Source: Dokdonella_A sp966248875 (GTDB taxonomy: Bacteria > Pseudomonadota > Gammaproteobacteria > Xanthomonadales > Rhodanobacteraceae). From it: 64,000 nt of DNA. Below are positions 7,231-15,826 of this stretch, piece by piece. The notes under the pieces are model-generated. The model searched no databases, was not told where the DNA came from, and saw only the letters and a list, made by a program, of their open reading frames with translations. Where the stretch lies: contig CBINBI010000005.1 in assembly GCA_966248875.1 (NCBI GenBank), positions 1 to 64,000 of the forward strand. Direction: 5' to 3'. The translations under genes and the position numbers were made by a program. The first letter of the stretch is position 1; each line of letters opens with the position of its first letter.

Positions 7231-9137
7231 CAGCGGCGTCCCGCCTGCTCCGCGGCCGCGACGGCGCCTGCGTTGCCGCGCTGCATTTGCGCCTCCTGAT
7301 CGCCCGGCAGCCAGGCGTCGAGGATCTTGCGCGCGATCGGCGCGGCGTCGTGCGCGCCGCTGCGCCCCGCTTCCAGCGCGACGATCACGGCAATGCGCGC
7401 GTCGTCGGCCGGCGCGAACGCCTCGAACAGCACCTGATGGCGCTCGATCGGGCTGTCGCTGATGCTGGTCCACTCCTCCGTCGTGCGCGAGTAGCGCTCG
7501 GCCGTGCCGGTCTTGCCGGCGATCTGATACGGGAAATTCTCGTTGATGCCGCGCGCGGTGCCGCTGTTGACGACCTCGACCATGCCTTTCTGCACCCAGC
7601 GCCAGTCGTCGGGATTCTTGATGACGCTCGGCTTCGCCGGCGGCGGTTCCACACGCACGGGCTTGCTGTCGATGCTCGGCTGGATCGCGCGCAAGAGGTG
7701 CAGCGGATGCGGCACGCCGCGCGCCGCGACGATCGCGACCGCCTGCGCGAGCTGAAGCGGCGTCACCACCCAGTAGCCCTGGCCGATACCGGCGATCACC
7801 GTCTCGCCCGGATAGAACGGCTCGTTGAAGCGCGCGCGCTTCCATTCCTGCGAGGGCAGCACCCCAGCACTTTCGCCGACGAGATCGATGCCGGTCGGCT
7901 GGCCGAAGCCGAGCTTCGCCATGAACGTCGACAGCCGGTCGATGCCCATGTCGTAGGCGAGCGAATAGAAATACGTGTTGACCGATTGCGCGATCGCCTG
8001 CACGAGATCGACGCGGCCGTGCCCGCCGCGCTTGTCGTCGCGGAACGCGCGCTGGACACCCGGAATGTGGAATTCGCCGACCGACAGCACCGTGTCCCCC
8101 GGCTTGCGCAGGCCGAGCTCGAGCCCTGCCAGTGCCATGAACGGCTTCATCGTCGAGCCCGGCGCGTAGCCGCCGCGCAGCGCGCGATTCATGAGCGGCT
8201 TGTCCGGATTTGCGAGCAGCAGGCGGTAATCGGCGCTCGCGATGCCGTTGACGAATGCATTCGGATCGAAGCTCGGCACGCTGACCATCGCCAACACCTC
8301 GCCGTTGCGCGGATCGACGGCGATGGCGGCGCCGGCGCGGCCTTCGAACGCGGCTTCGGCGGCTTCCTGCAGATGCGCGTCGATCGTGAGATAGAGGTTC
8401 GCGCCGGGCTTGGGCGCGATGCGCGGCTCGAGCACGCGCATCGGCCGATGGTCGGCGTTCACTTCGACCTGCTCGTAGCCGGGCTCGCCGTGCAGCTTGT
8501 CCTCGTAGTAACGCTCGATGCCGGTCTTGCCGACGTGCGTCGTGCCGGCATAGTCGCCCTTGTCCAGCCGCGCGAGATCGTTCTCGTCGATGCGGGCCAC
8601 GTAGCCGACCACGTGCGCGAACTCCTCGCCGAGCGGATAGGCGCGCGTGAGGTACGGCACGACGTCGACGCCGGGAAACGCCCAGCGGTTGACCGCGAAG
8701 CGCGCGATCTCCTCCTCGGAGAGCTTGAGGCGCAGCGGGATGCTTTCGTACGCGTGCTTGCTGCGCCTGAGCGCGTTGAAGCGCGCGAGATCGTCGTCGC
8801 TGAACGGGACGATCTCGGCGAGCCGGTCCAGCATCGAATCCATGTCCTTGACCTGCTCGGGCGTCACTTCGAGGCGGAACGCGGCGACGTTGTCCGCCAG
8901 CAGCACGCCGTTGCGGTCGTAGATCAGTCCGCGGGCCGGCGCCAGCGGCCGCGTGACGATGCGGTTGGAATCCGAGCGCAGGGCCAGCTCGTCGTGACGC
9001 GCGACCTGCAGGTAGGCGAAGCGGACGGCGAGCCCGATCAGGCAGACCATGATGATCAGGAACCCGGCGAGTGCGCGGCCACGGAACACGGCGGCTTCGT
9101 GGCGCGTATCCTTCAGTGGTTTGAACGCGCTAGCCAC
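7230..9137 (-). CDS. mrdA: Penicillin-binding protein 2 (elongasome transpeptidase)
   Basis: A 635-residue class B PBP anchored by one N-terminal transmembrane helix (about 24-44). It has the dimerisation segment RGLIYDRNG and a transpeptidase domain with all three active-site motifs: STMK (nucleophile Ser in APGSTMKPF), SVN (SVNTYFYSLA) and KTGT (AGKTGTAERY). It cross-links new peptidoglycan along the side wall with RodA and MreBCD. The gene sits 12 nt after mreD and overlaps rodA by 1 nt. The length is typical of the family. The last 20 or so residues (Ala/Gly-rich) are variable. Confidence 0.97.
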   Translation of the reverse strand: MASAFKPLKDTRHEAAVFRGRALAGFLIIMVCLIGLAVRFAYLQVARHDELALRSDSNRIVTRPLAPARGLIYDRNGVLLADNVAAFRLEVTPEQVKDMDSMLDRLAEIVPFSDDDLARFNALRRSKHAYESIPLRLKLSEEEIARFAVNRWAFPGVDVVPYLTRAYPLGEEFAHVVGYVARIDENDLARLDKGDYAGTTHVGKTGIERYYEDKLHGEPGYEQVEVNADHRPMRVLEPRIAPKPGANLYLTIDAHLQEAAEAAFEGRAGAAIAVDPRNGEVLAMVSVPSFDPNAFVNGIASADYRLLLANPDKPLMNRALRGGYAPGSTMKPFMALAGLELGLRKPGDTVLSVGEFHIPGVQRAFRDDKRGGHGRVDLVQAIAQSVNTYFYSLAYDMGIDRLSTFMAKLGFGQPTGIDLVGESAGVLPSQEWKRARFNEPFYPGETVIAGIGQGYWVVTPLQLAQAVAIVAARGVPHPLHLLRAIQPSIDSKPVRVEPPPAKPSVIKNPDDWRWVQKGMVEVVNSGTARGINENFPYQIAGKTGTAERYSRTTEEWTSISDSPIERHQVLFEAFAPADDARIAVIVALEAGRSGAHDAAPIARKILDAWLPGDQEAQMQRGNAGAVAAAEQAGRR

Positions 9138-9149
9138 GACGGCGTCCCA

Positions 9150-9641
9150 TCACGAATCGCCCACGCGCAACCGGCTGCGCAGATCGTCGAGCACGAGGAA
9201 CACGAACGGCCAGAATACCGTCCCCACCAGCGGCGACAGCCAGAACGAGAGCGAAGGCATCGGATCGCCGGCGAAGCCGCGGATCATGATGACGACGATG
9301 CGATCGTTGAGCAGCAGCGCCAGCACGGCGAGCGCCTGCTGCCACATCGGGAAGAAGCGCAGCCGCGCGCGGAAGCGGAGCACGATGAAGGTCATGATGA
9401 CGAGCCGGAGCGCCTGCTCGGCGAGCAGGTCGCCGATCAGCAGGTCGCCCGCGATGCCGACGAGGAAGGCGAAGCCGAGCCCGATGTGCTCGGGGCTCTC
9501 GATCGCCCAGTAGATCAGCACGAGGCCGACCCAGTACGGCTTGAGCGGCAGCAGGGACTGAGGCAAGGGCATCAGTTGCAGCAGGAACGCGAACGCGAGG
9601 CTGCCTGCGAAGAACCAGGTGCGGTTGCGATTGCGGCTCAT
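9150..9641 (-). CDS. mreD: Rod-shape-determining protein MreD
   Basis: A 163-residue integral membrane protein with five predicted helices and the family segments PYWVGLVLIYW and GLGFAFLVGIAGDLLIG. It connects the MreC/PBP2/RodA synthesis machinery to the inner membrane. The start chosen is the ATG at 9641 (MSRNRNR), which gives the usual MreD length. The frame extends further upstream, but that portion is Arg-rich and lies over mreC. The gene is between mreC and mrdA with short gaps on both sides. Confidence 0.92.
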   Translation of the reverse strand: MSRNRNRTWFFAGSLAFAFLLQLMPLPQSLLPLKPYWVGLVLIYWAIESPEHIGLGFAFLVGIAGDLLIGDLLAEQALRLVIMTFIVLRFRARLRFFPMWQQALAVLALLLNDRIVVIMIRGFAGDPMPSLSFWLSPLVGTVFWPFVFLVLDDLRSRLRVGDS

Positions 9642-9678
9642 GCGGACAGTCGCCAGGCTGATTCGAGCTGGTGTCTCC

Positions 9679-10629
9679 TCACGGCTGCCGTTCTCCGGAC
9701 ACCGCGCGCGGAGTCGCCTTCTGCTCCGGTGCCGGTCCCGCCAGCTCGCGCGGCGGCCCGATCTCGTCGATCGGCGCCGGCGCTCCGTACGGCTGCGGCT
9801 GGTCGCGCAGCAGCAGCACGTCGCCGCTCCGATCCAGCGCCGCGGACGGCCGCGCCTTCGCCGCGGCGAACAGGCCGCTCGCGTCGGTCGAGATGGACAA
9901 AATCTCGCCGACCGGAAAGCCGGCCGGAAACCGCCCGCCGAGACCGGAGGTGACCAGCCGGTCACCGACCTGCACGTCGGCGCTGATCGGGATGTTCGGC
10001 AACTCCAGGCGATCGATCGCGCCGGTGCCGTAGGCGATCGTGCGCAGACCCGAGCGCTCGACGACCACGGGGATGGCGTGCGTCGGATCGGTTATCAGCA
10101 TCGCGATGGAAGTGTCGGCCAGCACCTCGACGACCTGGCCCATGATCCCGTGCGCGTCGATCACGGGCTGGCCCACGGTGACGCCCTGATTCGAGCCGAC
10201 ATTGAGGACCACGCGGGGCCGGAACGGATCGAGATCCACGTCGATCAGCCGCGCGAGCTGCACCGAGAGCCCGAGGCTCACCTGCGCGTCGAGCAGATCC
10301 TTGAGCCGCGCGTTCTGCGCGACCAGCGCGTCGAGGCGGTTCAGCTTGGCCTGCGCCAGGAGCAACGCGTCACGCAGCTCGCGGTTCTCGCGCGCCAGCG
10401 TGTCCTGCGAGACAACCGCGTTGCGCGTCGCGCGCGCCACGTCGGCCGGCAACGCCGCGATACGGTACACCGGCTCGACCAGCGCGCCTGCCGCGCGGCG
10501 CAGGTCCTCGAGGTAGCCCGCGCGGTGATCCAGCACCATCAGCGTCGCCGCGAGCGCGAGGTAGACGATCAGGCGCAGTGTGCTCGCCGTGCCTTCGGCG
10601 AAGAGAGTGGCGGTGTCGTTGCGAGCCAT
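9679..10629 (-). CDS. mreC: Rod-shape-determining protein MreC
   Basis: A 316-residue bitopic protein: one N-terminal membrane helix (about 18-36), a coiled coil (about 75-110, NRELRDALLLAQAKL) and the beta-barrel periplasmic MreC domain (LIDVDLDPFRPRVVLNVGS, GIMGQVVEV, TSGLGGRFPAGFPVG). It activates PBP2-RodA. A Pro-rich tail of about 40 residues ends the protein. It is separated from mreB by about 110 bp holding a palindromic repeat rather than the short gap usual in E. coli, so mreB could be partly uncoupled. Confidence 0.95.
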   Translation of the reverse strand: MARNDTATLFAEGTASTLRLIVYLALAATLMVLDHRAGYLEDLRRAAGALVEPVYRIAALPADVARATRNAVVSQDTLARENRELRDALLLAQAKLNRLDALVAQNARLKDLLDAQVSLGLSVQLARLIDVDLDPFRPRVVLNVGSNQGVTVGQPVIDAHGIMGQVVEVLADTSIAMLITDPTHAIPVVVERSGLRTIAYGTGAIDRLELPNIPISADVQVGDRLVTSGLGGRFPAGFPVGEILSISTDASGLFAAAKARPSAALDRSGDVLLLRDQPQPYGAPAPIDEIGPPRELAGPAPEQKATPRAVSGERQP

Positions 10630-10636
10630 CGGAGCA

Positions 10637-10736
10637 GGGATTCGGGATTCGAGACTGGCGATTCGTGAGAGCGTGGCCCCTGCAGCATCCTGCTCTCGAT
10701 TTTACGAATCCCGCATCCCGAATCCCCAATCCCGGC
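10637..10736. repeat. Palindromic GGGATTCGGGATT-type intergenic element (copy 1)
   Basis: The mreC-mreB gap holds a left arm of GGGATTCGGGATTCG-type units (10637-10668) and a right arm of AATCCCGCATCCCGAATCCCC units ending CCCGGCC (about 10705-10736). A short palindromic core (CCTGCAGCATCCTGC region) lies between. The arms are imperfect inverted repeats and would fold into a long hairpin in RNA or DNA. Copy 3 at 24453-24552 is closely related, and copy 2 at 11913-12012 is a variant. Such units are widespread in Xanthomonadales genomes. Confidence 0.75.
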
Positions 10737-10740
10737 CTGA

Positions 10741-11787
10741 TCACTCCGGCGCAAAGAAATCGCTGCCGTGCTGGTCGATCAGCTCCAGCGCGCGGCCGCC
10801 GCCGCGGGCGACGCAGGTCAGCGGGTCGTCGGCGACGTGGACGTGCAGCCCGGTCTCCTCGCTGATCAGCCGGTCCAGCTCGCGCAGCAGCGCGCCGCCG
10901 CCGGTCAGCACGATGCCGCGCTCGGCGACGTCCGAGCAGAGCTCGGGCGGCGTCTGCTCGAGCGCGCTCTTTACCGCGCTCACGATGCCCGAGAGCGGCT
11001 CGTGCAGGGCTTCCAGGATCTCGTTCGAATTGACCGAGAACATGCGCGGCACGCCCTCGGCAAGGTTGCGGCCGGACACTTCGATCTCGCGCACCTCGGA
11101 CTGCGGGTAGGCGCAGCCGATGTCCATCTTGATGCGCTCGGCCGTCGACTCCCCGATCAGAGTGCCGTGGTTGCGGCGCACATAGTTGATGATCGCCTCG
11201 TCGAAGCGGTCGCCGCCGATGCGCACCGACTGTGAATAGACGATGCCGTTCAGCGAAATGACCGCGACCTCGGACGTCCCGCCGCCGATGTCGAGCACCA
11301 TCGAGCCGCGCGCCTCGTGTACCGGGATGCCGGCGCCGATCGCCGCCGCCATCGGCTCCTCGATGAGGTAGACGTCGCGCGCGCCGGCCGACTCGGCCGA
11401 TTCCTTGATTGCGCGGCGCTCGACCTGGGTCGAGCCGCACGGCACGCAGACCAGCACGCGCGGGCTCGGCCGGAACAGCCGCGAGCGGTGCACCTTCTTG
11501 ATGAACTGCTTGAGCATCTCCTCGGTCATCGTGAAGTCGGCGATGACGCCGTCCTTCATCGGCCGGATCGTGACGATGTTGCCGGGGGTCCTGCCCAGCA
11601 TGCGCTTGGCGTCACCGCCCACCGCCGCGACCGAGCGCGGCCCGCCGGGTCCGCGGTCCTGCCGGATCGCGACCACGGACGGTTCGTTGAGCACGATGCC
11701 CTGCCCGCGGACGTAGATCAGCGTGTTGGCTGTGCCGAGATCGATCGAGAGATCGTTGGAGAAGAGTCCGCGTAGACCTTTGAACAT
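10741..11787 (-). CDS. mreB: Actin-like rod-shape-determining protein MreB
   Basis: A 348-residue actin/Hsp70-superfamily ATPase of full length. Phosphate-binding motifs are present: SIDLGTANTL (phosphate 1), LDIGGGTSEVAVIS (phosphate 2) and the adenosine motif GIVLTGGGALLRELD. The N-terminal MFKGLRGLFSN is a membrane-binding amphipathic helix typical of gammaproteobacterial MreB. Filaments direct side-wall synthesis by the MreCD-PBP2-RodA complex encoded downstream. It is the first gene of the minus-strand cluster; its promoter should lie in 11788-11870. That 301-bp gap up to the next gene otherwise contains a palindromic repeat. Confidence 0.98.
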   Translation of the reverse strand: MFKGLRGLFSNDLSIDLGTANTLIYVRGQGIVLNEPSVVAIRQDRGPGGPRSVAAVGGDAKRMLGRTPGNIVTIRPMKDGVIADFTMTEEMLKQFIKKVHRSRLFRPSPRVLVCVPCGSTQVERRAIKESAESAGARDVYLIEEPMAAAIGAGIPVHEARGSMVLDIGGGTSEVAVISLNGIVYSQSVRIGGDRFDEAIINYVRRNHGTLIGESTAERIKMDIGCAYPQSEVREIEVSGRNLAEGVPRMFSVNSNEILEALHEPLSGIVSAVKSALEQTPPELCSDVAERGIVLTGGGALLRELDRLISEETGLHVHVADDPLTCVARGGGRALELIDQHGSDFFAPE

Positions 11788-11912
11788 CTGCGGCGCGAGC
11801 CTTTGGGTGAGTCGTCGGAGAAAAGCGCGCCAGTCTAGTCAGTCGAACTTCGTGGGGCAAGGAGAAACCCGTCAAAAATGCCGGCGCGGGCACGGTTTTG
11901 GCGTGCATTGCA

Positions 11913-12012
11913 GGGAATGTGGAATAGGGGACAGGGACTCGGAAACGCACGGCACCGTCCGCGTGACTTCCCTTCGGGCCATTCCCCCATTCCCTATTCC
12001 CCATTCCCATCC
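11913..12012. repeat. Palindromic GGGAATGGGGAATAGGG-type element (copy 2, divergent)
   Basis: It lies between divergent mreB and the PfkB-family gene. Left arm: GGGAATGTGGAATAGGGG (11913-11930). Right arm: ATTCCCCCATTCCCTATTCC plus CCATTCCCATCC (11981-12012). The arms are imperfect inverted repeats, with GGAAT/ATTCC replacing the GGATT/AATCC of copies 1 and 3. It may supply hairpins for transcript ends or starts of the two divergent units; no function is shown. Confidence 0.7.
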
Positions 12013-12088
12013 TATGCCCCACCGCCCGCGTCTGCGAAAATCCCGCGCCGCCGCCCGCCGGCGATCCTTTCTTCCCACGGACCGAGAC

Positions 12089-13024
12089 ATGTCTGCACTC
12101 ATCTGCGGCTCGCTGGCCTACGACACCATCATGGTGTTCCAGGACCAGTTCAAGAACCACATCCTGCCCGACAAGGTGCACGTGCTGAACGTGTCGTTCC
12201 TCGTCCCGCGCATGCGCCGCGAGTTCGGCGGCTGCGCGGGCAACATCGCCTACAACCTGAAGCTCCTCGGCGAGGACCCGCTGCCGATGGCGACAGTCGG
12301 CCAGGATTTCACGCCCTACCGCGAGCATTTCGCCCGCCTCGGCATCCGCCTCGACTACGTCAAGGAGCTGCCCGAGCTCTACACCGCGCAGGCCTTCATC
12401 ACGACCGATCTCGACGACAACCAGATCACCGCCTTCCATCCGGGCGCGATGATGCGCTCGTTCGAGAACCACGTGCGCGACGTCCCCGGCGCAACCTTCG
12501 GCATCGTCGCCCCCGACGGGCGCGAGGCGATGATGCAGCACGTCGAGGAATTCTCGGAGCGCGGCATCCCCTTCATCTTCGATCCCGGCCAGGCCATGCC
12601 GCTCTTCTCCGGCGCGGAGTTCCGCGCGTTCATCGAGAAGGCCGACTACGTCACCGTCAACGACTACGAATCCATGCTGCTCCAGCGCAATACCGGCTGG
12701 TCGGAGCGCGAGATCACCGAGCGCGTCGAGGCGTACATCGTGACGCGCGGGCCGAAAGGCTCGGTGATCCACACGAAGAAGGAGACCTTCGAAATACCGC
12801 CCGCACACGAGCGGCGCGTCTCCGATCCGACCGGCTGCGGCGACGCGTACCGCGCAGGGCTCATCTTCTCGATCATGCGCGGCATGGACTGGCCGACCGT
12901 CGGGCGCGTCGCCTCGCTGATGGGCGCGCTCAAGGTCGAGCACCCCGGCACGCAGAACCAGCGCTTCACGTACGACGAATTCGCCGATCAGTTCCGGCAG
13001 CAGTTCGGCTACGCGCTGGATTGA
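12089..13024 (+). CDS. PfkB-family carbohydrate/nucleoside kinase (adenosine kinase-like)
   Basis: A 311-residue ribokinase-fold enzyme. The N-terminal signature GGCAGNIAYNL and the C-terminal PfkB signature DPTGCGDAYRAG (anion hole and catalytic Asp) are both intact. The overall layout and the early FGGCAGN are closest to the bacterial adenosine/sugar kinase branch, so transfer of the ATP gamma-phosphate to a ribosyl-type hydroxyl is expected; the substrate cannot be read from sequence. The ATG at 12089 was chosen because the protein aligns with the family from MSALICGSLAYDT. The open frame upstream crosses the repeat and is not coding. No neighbouring gene points to a pathway. Confidence 0.85.
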   Translation: MSALICGSLAYDTIMVFQDQFKNHILPDKVHVLNVSFLVPRMRREFGGCAGNIAYNLKLLGEDPLPMATVGQDFTPYREHFARLGIRLDYVKELPELYTAQAFITTDLDDNQITAFHPGAMMRSFENHVRDVPGATFGIVAPDGREAMMQHVEEFSERGIPFIFDPGQAMPLFSGAEFRAFIEKADYVTVNDYESMLLQRNTGWSEREITERVEAYIVTRGPKGSVIHTKKETFEIPPAHERRVSDPTGCGDAYRAGLIFSIMRGMDWPTVGRVASLMGALKVEHPGTQNQRFTYDEFADQFRQQFGYALD

Positions 13025-13109
13025 CAGGTTCCGGCGAACAGCCAATTGAGGCCGCACGCGCCTTTCGCCGGACGAGCGAGTAAAGTTAGGTTTTCCCGAG
13101 GAGACTCCG

Positions 13110-13550
13110 ATGTTCGATGCTGCACGCAGCTACCGCCTCGCGATCCTGCTCGCCTTTCTGCTTCCGCTCGCTGCCTGCGGCCAGTCGGGGCCTTACGTCG
13201 AGATCCATGGCCATCGCTACACGGTCGAGATCGCCGAGGACGACGCCTCGCGCGCGCACGGCCTGATGGATCGCACCGAGATGCCGGAAGACCACGGCAT
13301 GCTGTTCGTGTTCCAGGACGAGGCGATGCGCGGATTCTGGATGAAGAACACGAAGATCCCGCTCGACATGCTCTTCTTCGACGCGAACAGAAAGCTCATC
13401 AGCGTGCAGCACCGCGTGCCGCCGTGCGTCGCCGATCCCTGCCCGGCCTACTCGAGTGGGGCGCCCGCGCAGTACGTGCTGGAGCTCAACGCGGGTCAGG
13501 CCGAGAAGCTCGGCGTGACGTCGGGCGACGAGCTGATCGTGCACCGCTGA
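13110..13550 (+). CDS. DUF192 family lipoprotein
   Basis: A 146-residue protein with a lipoprotein signal ending in LAAC, followed by a DUF192 domain: ASRAHGLMDRTEMPEDHGMLFVF, GFWMKNTKIPLDMLFFD and the C-terminal VLELNAG ... LGV.GD segment. The family is widespread, small and without an established biochemical role. The ATG has a clear ribosome-binding site (GAGGAGA, 7 nt away). The 3' end overlaps a possible minus-strand small gene by 55 bp tail-to-tail. Confidence 0.9.
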   Translation: MFDAARSYRLAILLAFLLPLAACGQSGPYVEIHGHRYTVEIAEDDASRAHGLMDRTEMPEDHGMLFVFQDEAMRGFWMKNTKIPLDMLFFDANRKLISVQHRVPPCVADPCPAYSSGAPAQYVLELNAGQAEKLGVTSGDELIVHR

Positions 13551-13696
13551 ACCTCGTCCTCGCCGATGTCTGCAGGCAGGAGCGAGCCGTGCTCGCCGAG
13601 CGCGTGCCAGCAGTCCAGCCCGCAGCGGTAAGGGACCAGCAGGCCGACGGCGGCCTCGGGGATGAAGTCGTCTTCGACGGGAACGAATACGCGCAT
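13496..13696 (-). CDS. Small hypothetical protein, 66 residues
   Basis: An unrecognised ORF starting MRVFVPVEDDFIPE, preceded by a GCGAGGG ribosome-binding-like stretch 7 nt from the ATG. It contains two Cys in CGLDCWHAL and an acidic middle. It overlaps the end of the DUF192 gene by 55 bp on the opposite strand. The N-terminal half reads like real protein; the last 20 residues are antisense to DUF192. No homologue is recognised. It could be a small conserved Xanthomonadales protein or a chance frame. Confidence 0.45.
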   Translation of the reverse strand: MRVFVPVEDDFIPEAAVGLLVPYRCGLDCWHALGEHGSLLPADIGEDEVQRCTISSSPDVTPSFSA

Positions 13697-13859
13697 GACA
13701 GTGCCCTCGCGGGAAATCCGGGGAACATTCCACCAGCGCGTAGTGCAACCCTGATGACGTGAATCGGCGCGTAAGCGGGCGCGCACGTGGCGCGCACCGG
13801 CCACGTGGCGTTCATCGAACGGATGCGAGGACGCCGCCGATCCGCCTCGGCGCGCAGGC

Positions 13860-14096
13860 TCAACCGATCTCGACCATTTCGAAATCGGACTTGGTCACGC
13901 CGCAATCGGGGCAGGTCCACGTGTCCGGCACATCTTCCCAGCGTGTGCCGGGTGCGATGCCGTCGTCCGGCCAGCCTTCGGCCTCGTTGTAGATGAAACC
14001 GCAGACGACGCACATAAAGGTGCGATAGGCGACGCCGTCGGGGGCGGTGGCAACGGTTTGCGACATGCGAATGAAATCGGCGGAGGCGTGCGACAT
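13860..14096 (-). CDS. Rubredoxin
   Basis: A small Fe(SCys)4 electron carrier with the two knuckles CVVCG and CPDCG, and the usual IYNEAEGWPDDGIAPGTRWEDVPDTW-type core between them (see 13880-13990). The domain is about 54 residues with a 20-residue leader. Three starts are possible: TTG at 14123, ATG at 14096 (used here) and ATG at 14066. None has a strong ribosome-binding site. Rubredoxins pass electrons to diverse redox partners; none is encoded next to it. In related genomes a rubredoxin gene sits beside thiE-hemL, as here apart from the inserted FG-GAP gene. Confidence 0.93.
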   Translation of the reverse strand: MSHASADFIRMSQTVATAPDGVAYRTFMCVVCGFIYNEAEGWPDDGIAPGTRWEDVPDTWTCPDCGVTKSDFEMVEIG

Positions 14097-14145
14097 TGTC
14101 GCAGCGCGCCGCCGCCGATCCAAGTGACGCAGTGCCGCAGCGCCC

Positions 14146-15738
14146 TCAGTCGCCGAAACCGGAGCCCAGGATTCGCTCGTTGTATGCGACGCCCGTGCGC
14201 CGGTAGCTGCCGCGCCCGGTCGGCCAGAGCGTGCGCGCCCAGCGCGTGCCCGGCAGGTCGAACGCGACGGCGACGGCGTCGACCGTCTGGATCACCGCTT
14301 CAAGCTCACCGTCGCCGTCGATGTCCGCGAGCGTCGGCGCCGCGAGCCCGCCACTCCACGTACCGCCGCGCGGTGGCGGCAGATTCACCGTGAAGAGCTG
14401 ATGCCCCGCTGCGTCGAGCACGTAGAGCTTGCCCGCTTCGCCGTTGCCGTTCTCGCCCCAGCTCGTGAACAGCACTTCGGGCGAGCCGTCGTTGTCGAGG
14501 TCGGCGACGGCGGGCTCCGAGGCGAAATGGAAGCCGGCACCCGGAATCGCGAACGGCCACGCGCCGTGCTCGGTCCTGTCGAGCCACCACGCGTGCAGCT
14601 TGCCGTCGTAGCTCGGCAGCAGGATTTCCTGCCGGCCGTCACGGTCGAGATCGGCGACGACCGCGTTTGCGGCGATGTTCTGGATCACATCGTAGTCTTC
14701 CGACAGCGGCGCGCCGCTGGCGCCCTGCGACGGAATCACCGTCCAGTCGAAGCCACCCGCGGCCCAGCGCGTGCGGTCGCGGCGCAGCAGCCACACGTCG
14801 TAGTAGAGATCCGTGTACGGGCTCGCGCTGCAATCGTAGACGTTGCCCGGCAGCACCAGCTCCAGCACGCGATCGCCGTCCATGTCGGCGATCGCCGGCG
14901 CCGAGCTGGCGAAATTCGGGCGACGCTCGGTCTCGCACTCGGTATAGCCGCGCAGGTCGGCGGCCTGATCGACGTTGACGCCGACCTCGGCCCAGAACTT
15001 CGGCCCTGCGCCGTCGCTGCTCGTGCCATACATCGTGTGCGCGCGGATTCCGCCGCCGTGGCGGTCGAGCGCCATCACGTAGTGTGTGTCGGTCGGCGCG
15101 TAGATCTCGGGATAGCCGTCGCCGTCCATGTCGGCGACGGCGAGATTCTCGTTGTACATGCCGGCGCCGTAGCCGGGCTCGGACGGACGCCGCGCCGGCC
15201 ATCCCGCGCGCGTCGTGCCGTTCGGCGCGAGCACGTTCACCTGCCTGGACGACACACTCGCCGCGTCGCCGACGACGACATGGAGCCTGCCGTCGCGATC
15301 GAGATCGGCGAGCGCGAGCGAACGCACTTCGCCGCTCGCGAACGGAGCGACGGGCCAGCCGCCACGCACGCTGCCGCCGCGCTCATACACCGTGACGCTG
15401 GGCCCGCTGCGGCCGACGACGATGGCGGGACGCCCGTCGCCGGCGAGATCGCCGATCGCAATGCCGGGCCAGACGCGACTGCCACTTTCGCCGCGCCAGA
15501 GCAGAGATCCGTCGGTGCCCTTGAGCGCGACGACGTCGTAGGAACCCGCTACGACATCGAGCCTGCCGTCGCCGTCGATGTCGATCGTCGCGGGCGAGCT
15601 GTACCAGCCGGTCTGGCACCACGACGAGAAACAGCCGCCGTAGGCCCACTTCAGCACGGGCATCTCCACGCCTGCATTCGCGGCGGGAGCAAGAGCGAGC
15701 GCGAAGAGAGCAATCCAGCGATTCACAGCGGAGGCCAT
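14146..15738 (-). CDS. Secreted FG-GAP/VCBS-repeat protein with GFGD tail
   Basis: A 530-residue protein: signal peptide (MASAVNRW ... APAANA), then at least six FG-GAP/VCBS repeats with Ca-binding-like DxDxDG loops (DIDGDGRLD, DLDRDGRLH, DMDGDGYPE, DMDGDRVLE, DLDRDGRQE, DLDNDGSPE, DIDGDGELE). Together these would form a seven-bladed beta-propeller. Four Cys in the N-terminal CFSSWC and the central segments could form disulphides. The C-terminus NERILGSGFGD resembles the IFTSGFE and IFIDGFDNP ends of two other secreted proteins in this window. The function is unknown; such propellers bind ligands or cell surfaces. The gene lies between rubredoxin and the divergently transcribed thiE. Confidence 0.85.
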   Translation of the reverse strand: MASAVNRWIALFALALAPAANAGVEMPVLKWAYGGCFSSWCQTGWYSSPATIDIDGDGRLDVVAGSYDVVALKGTDGSLLWRGESGSRVWPGIAIGDLAGDGRPAIVVGRSGPSVTVYERGGSVRGGWPVAPFASGEVRSLALADLDRDGRLHVVVGDAASVSSRQVNVLAPNGTTRAGWPARRPSEPGYGAGMYNENLAVADMDGDGYPEIYAPTDTHYVMALDRHGGGIRAHTMYGTSSDGAGPKFWAEVGVNVDQAADLRGYTECETERRPNFASSAPAIADMDGDRVLELVLPGNVYDCSASPYTDLYYDVWLLRRDRTRWAAGGFDWTVIPSQGASGAPLSEDYDVIQNIAANAVVADLDRDGRQEILLPSYDGKLHAWWLDRTEHGAWPFAIPGAGFHFASEPAVADLDNDGSPEVLFTSWGENGNGEAGKLYVLDAAGHQLFTVNLPPPRGGTWSGGLAAPTLADIDGDGELEAVIQTVDAVAVAFDLPGTRWARTLWPTGRGSYRRTGVAYNERILGSGFGD

Positions 15739-15826
15739 GACTCGGACGATGCGCGATTGTCGAATGCCGGCGCGGCGCGTGACCGCGATACCGACGTTAA
15801 ACTCCAGCAAATTCTCCGGAGTCACG

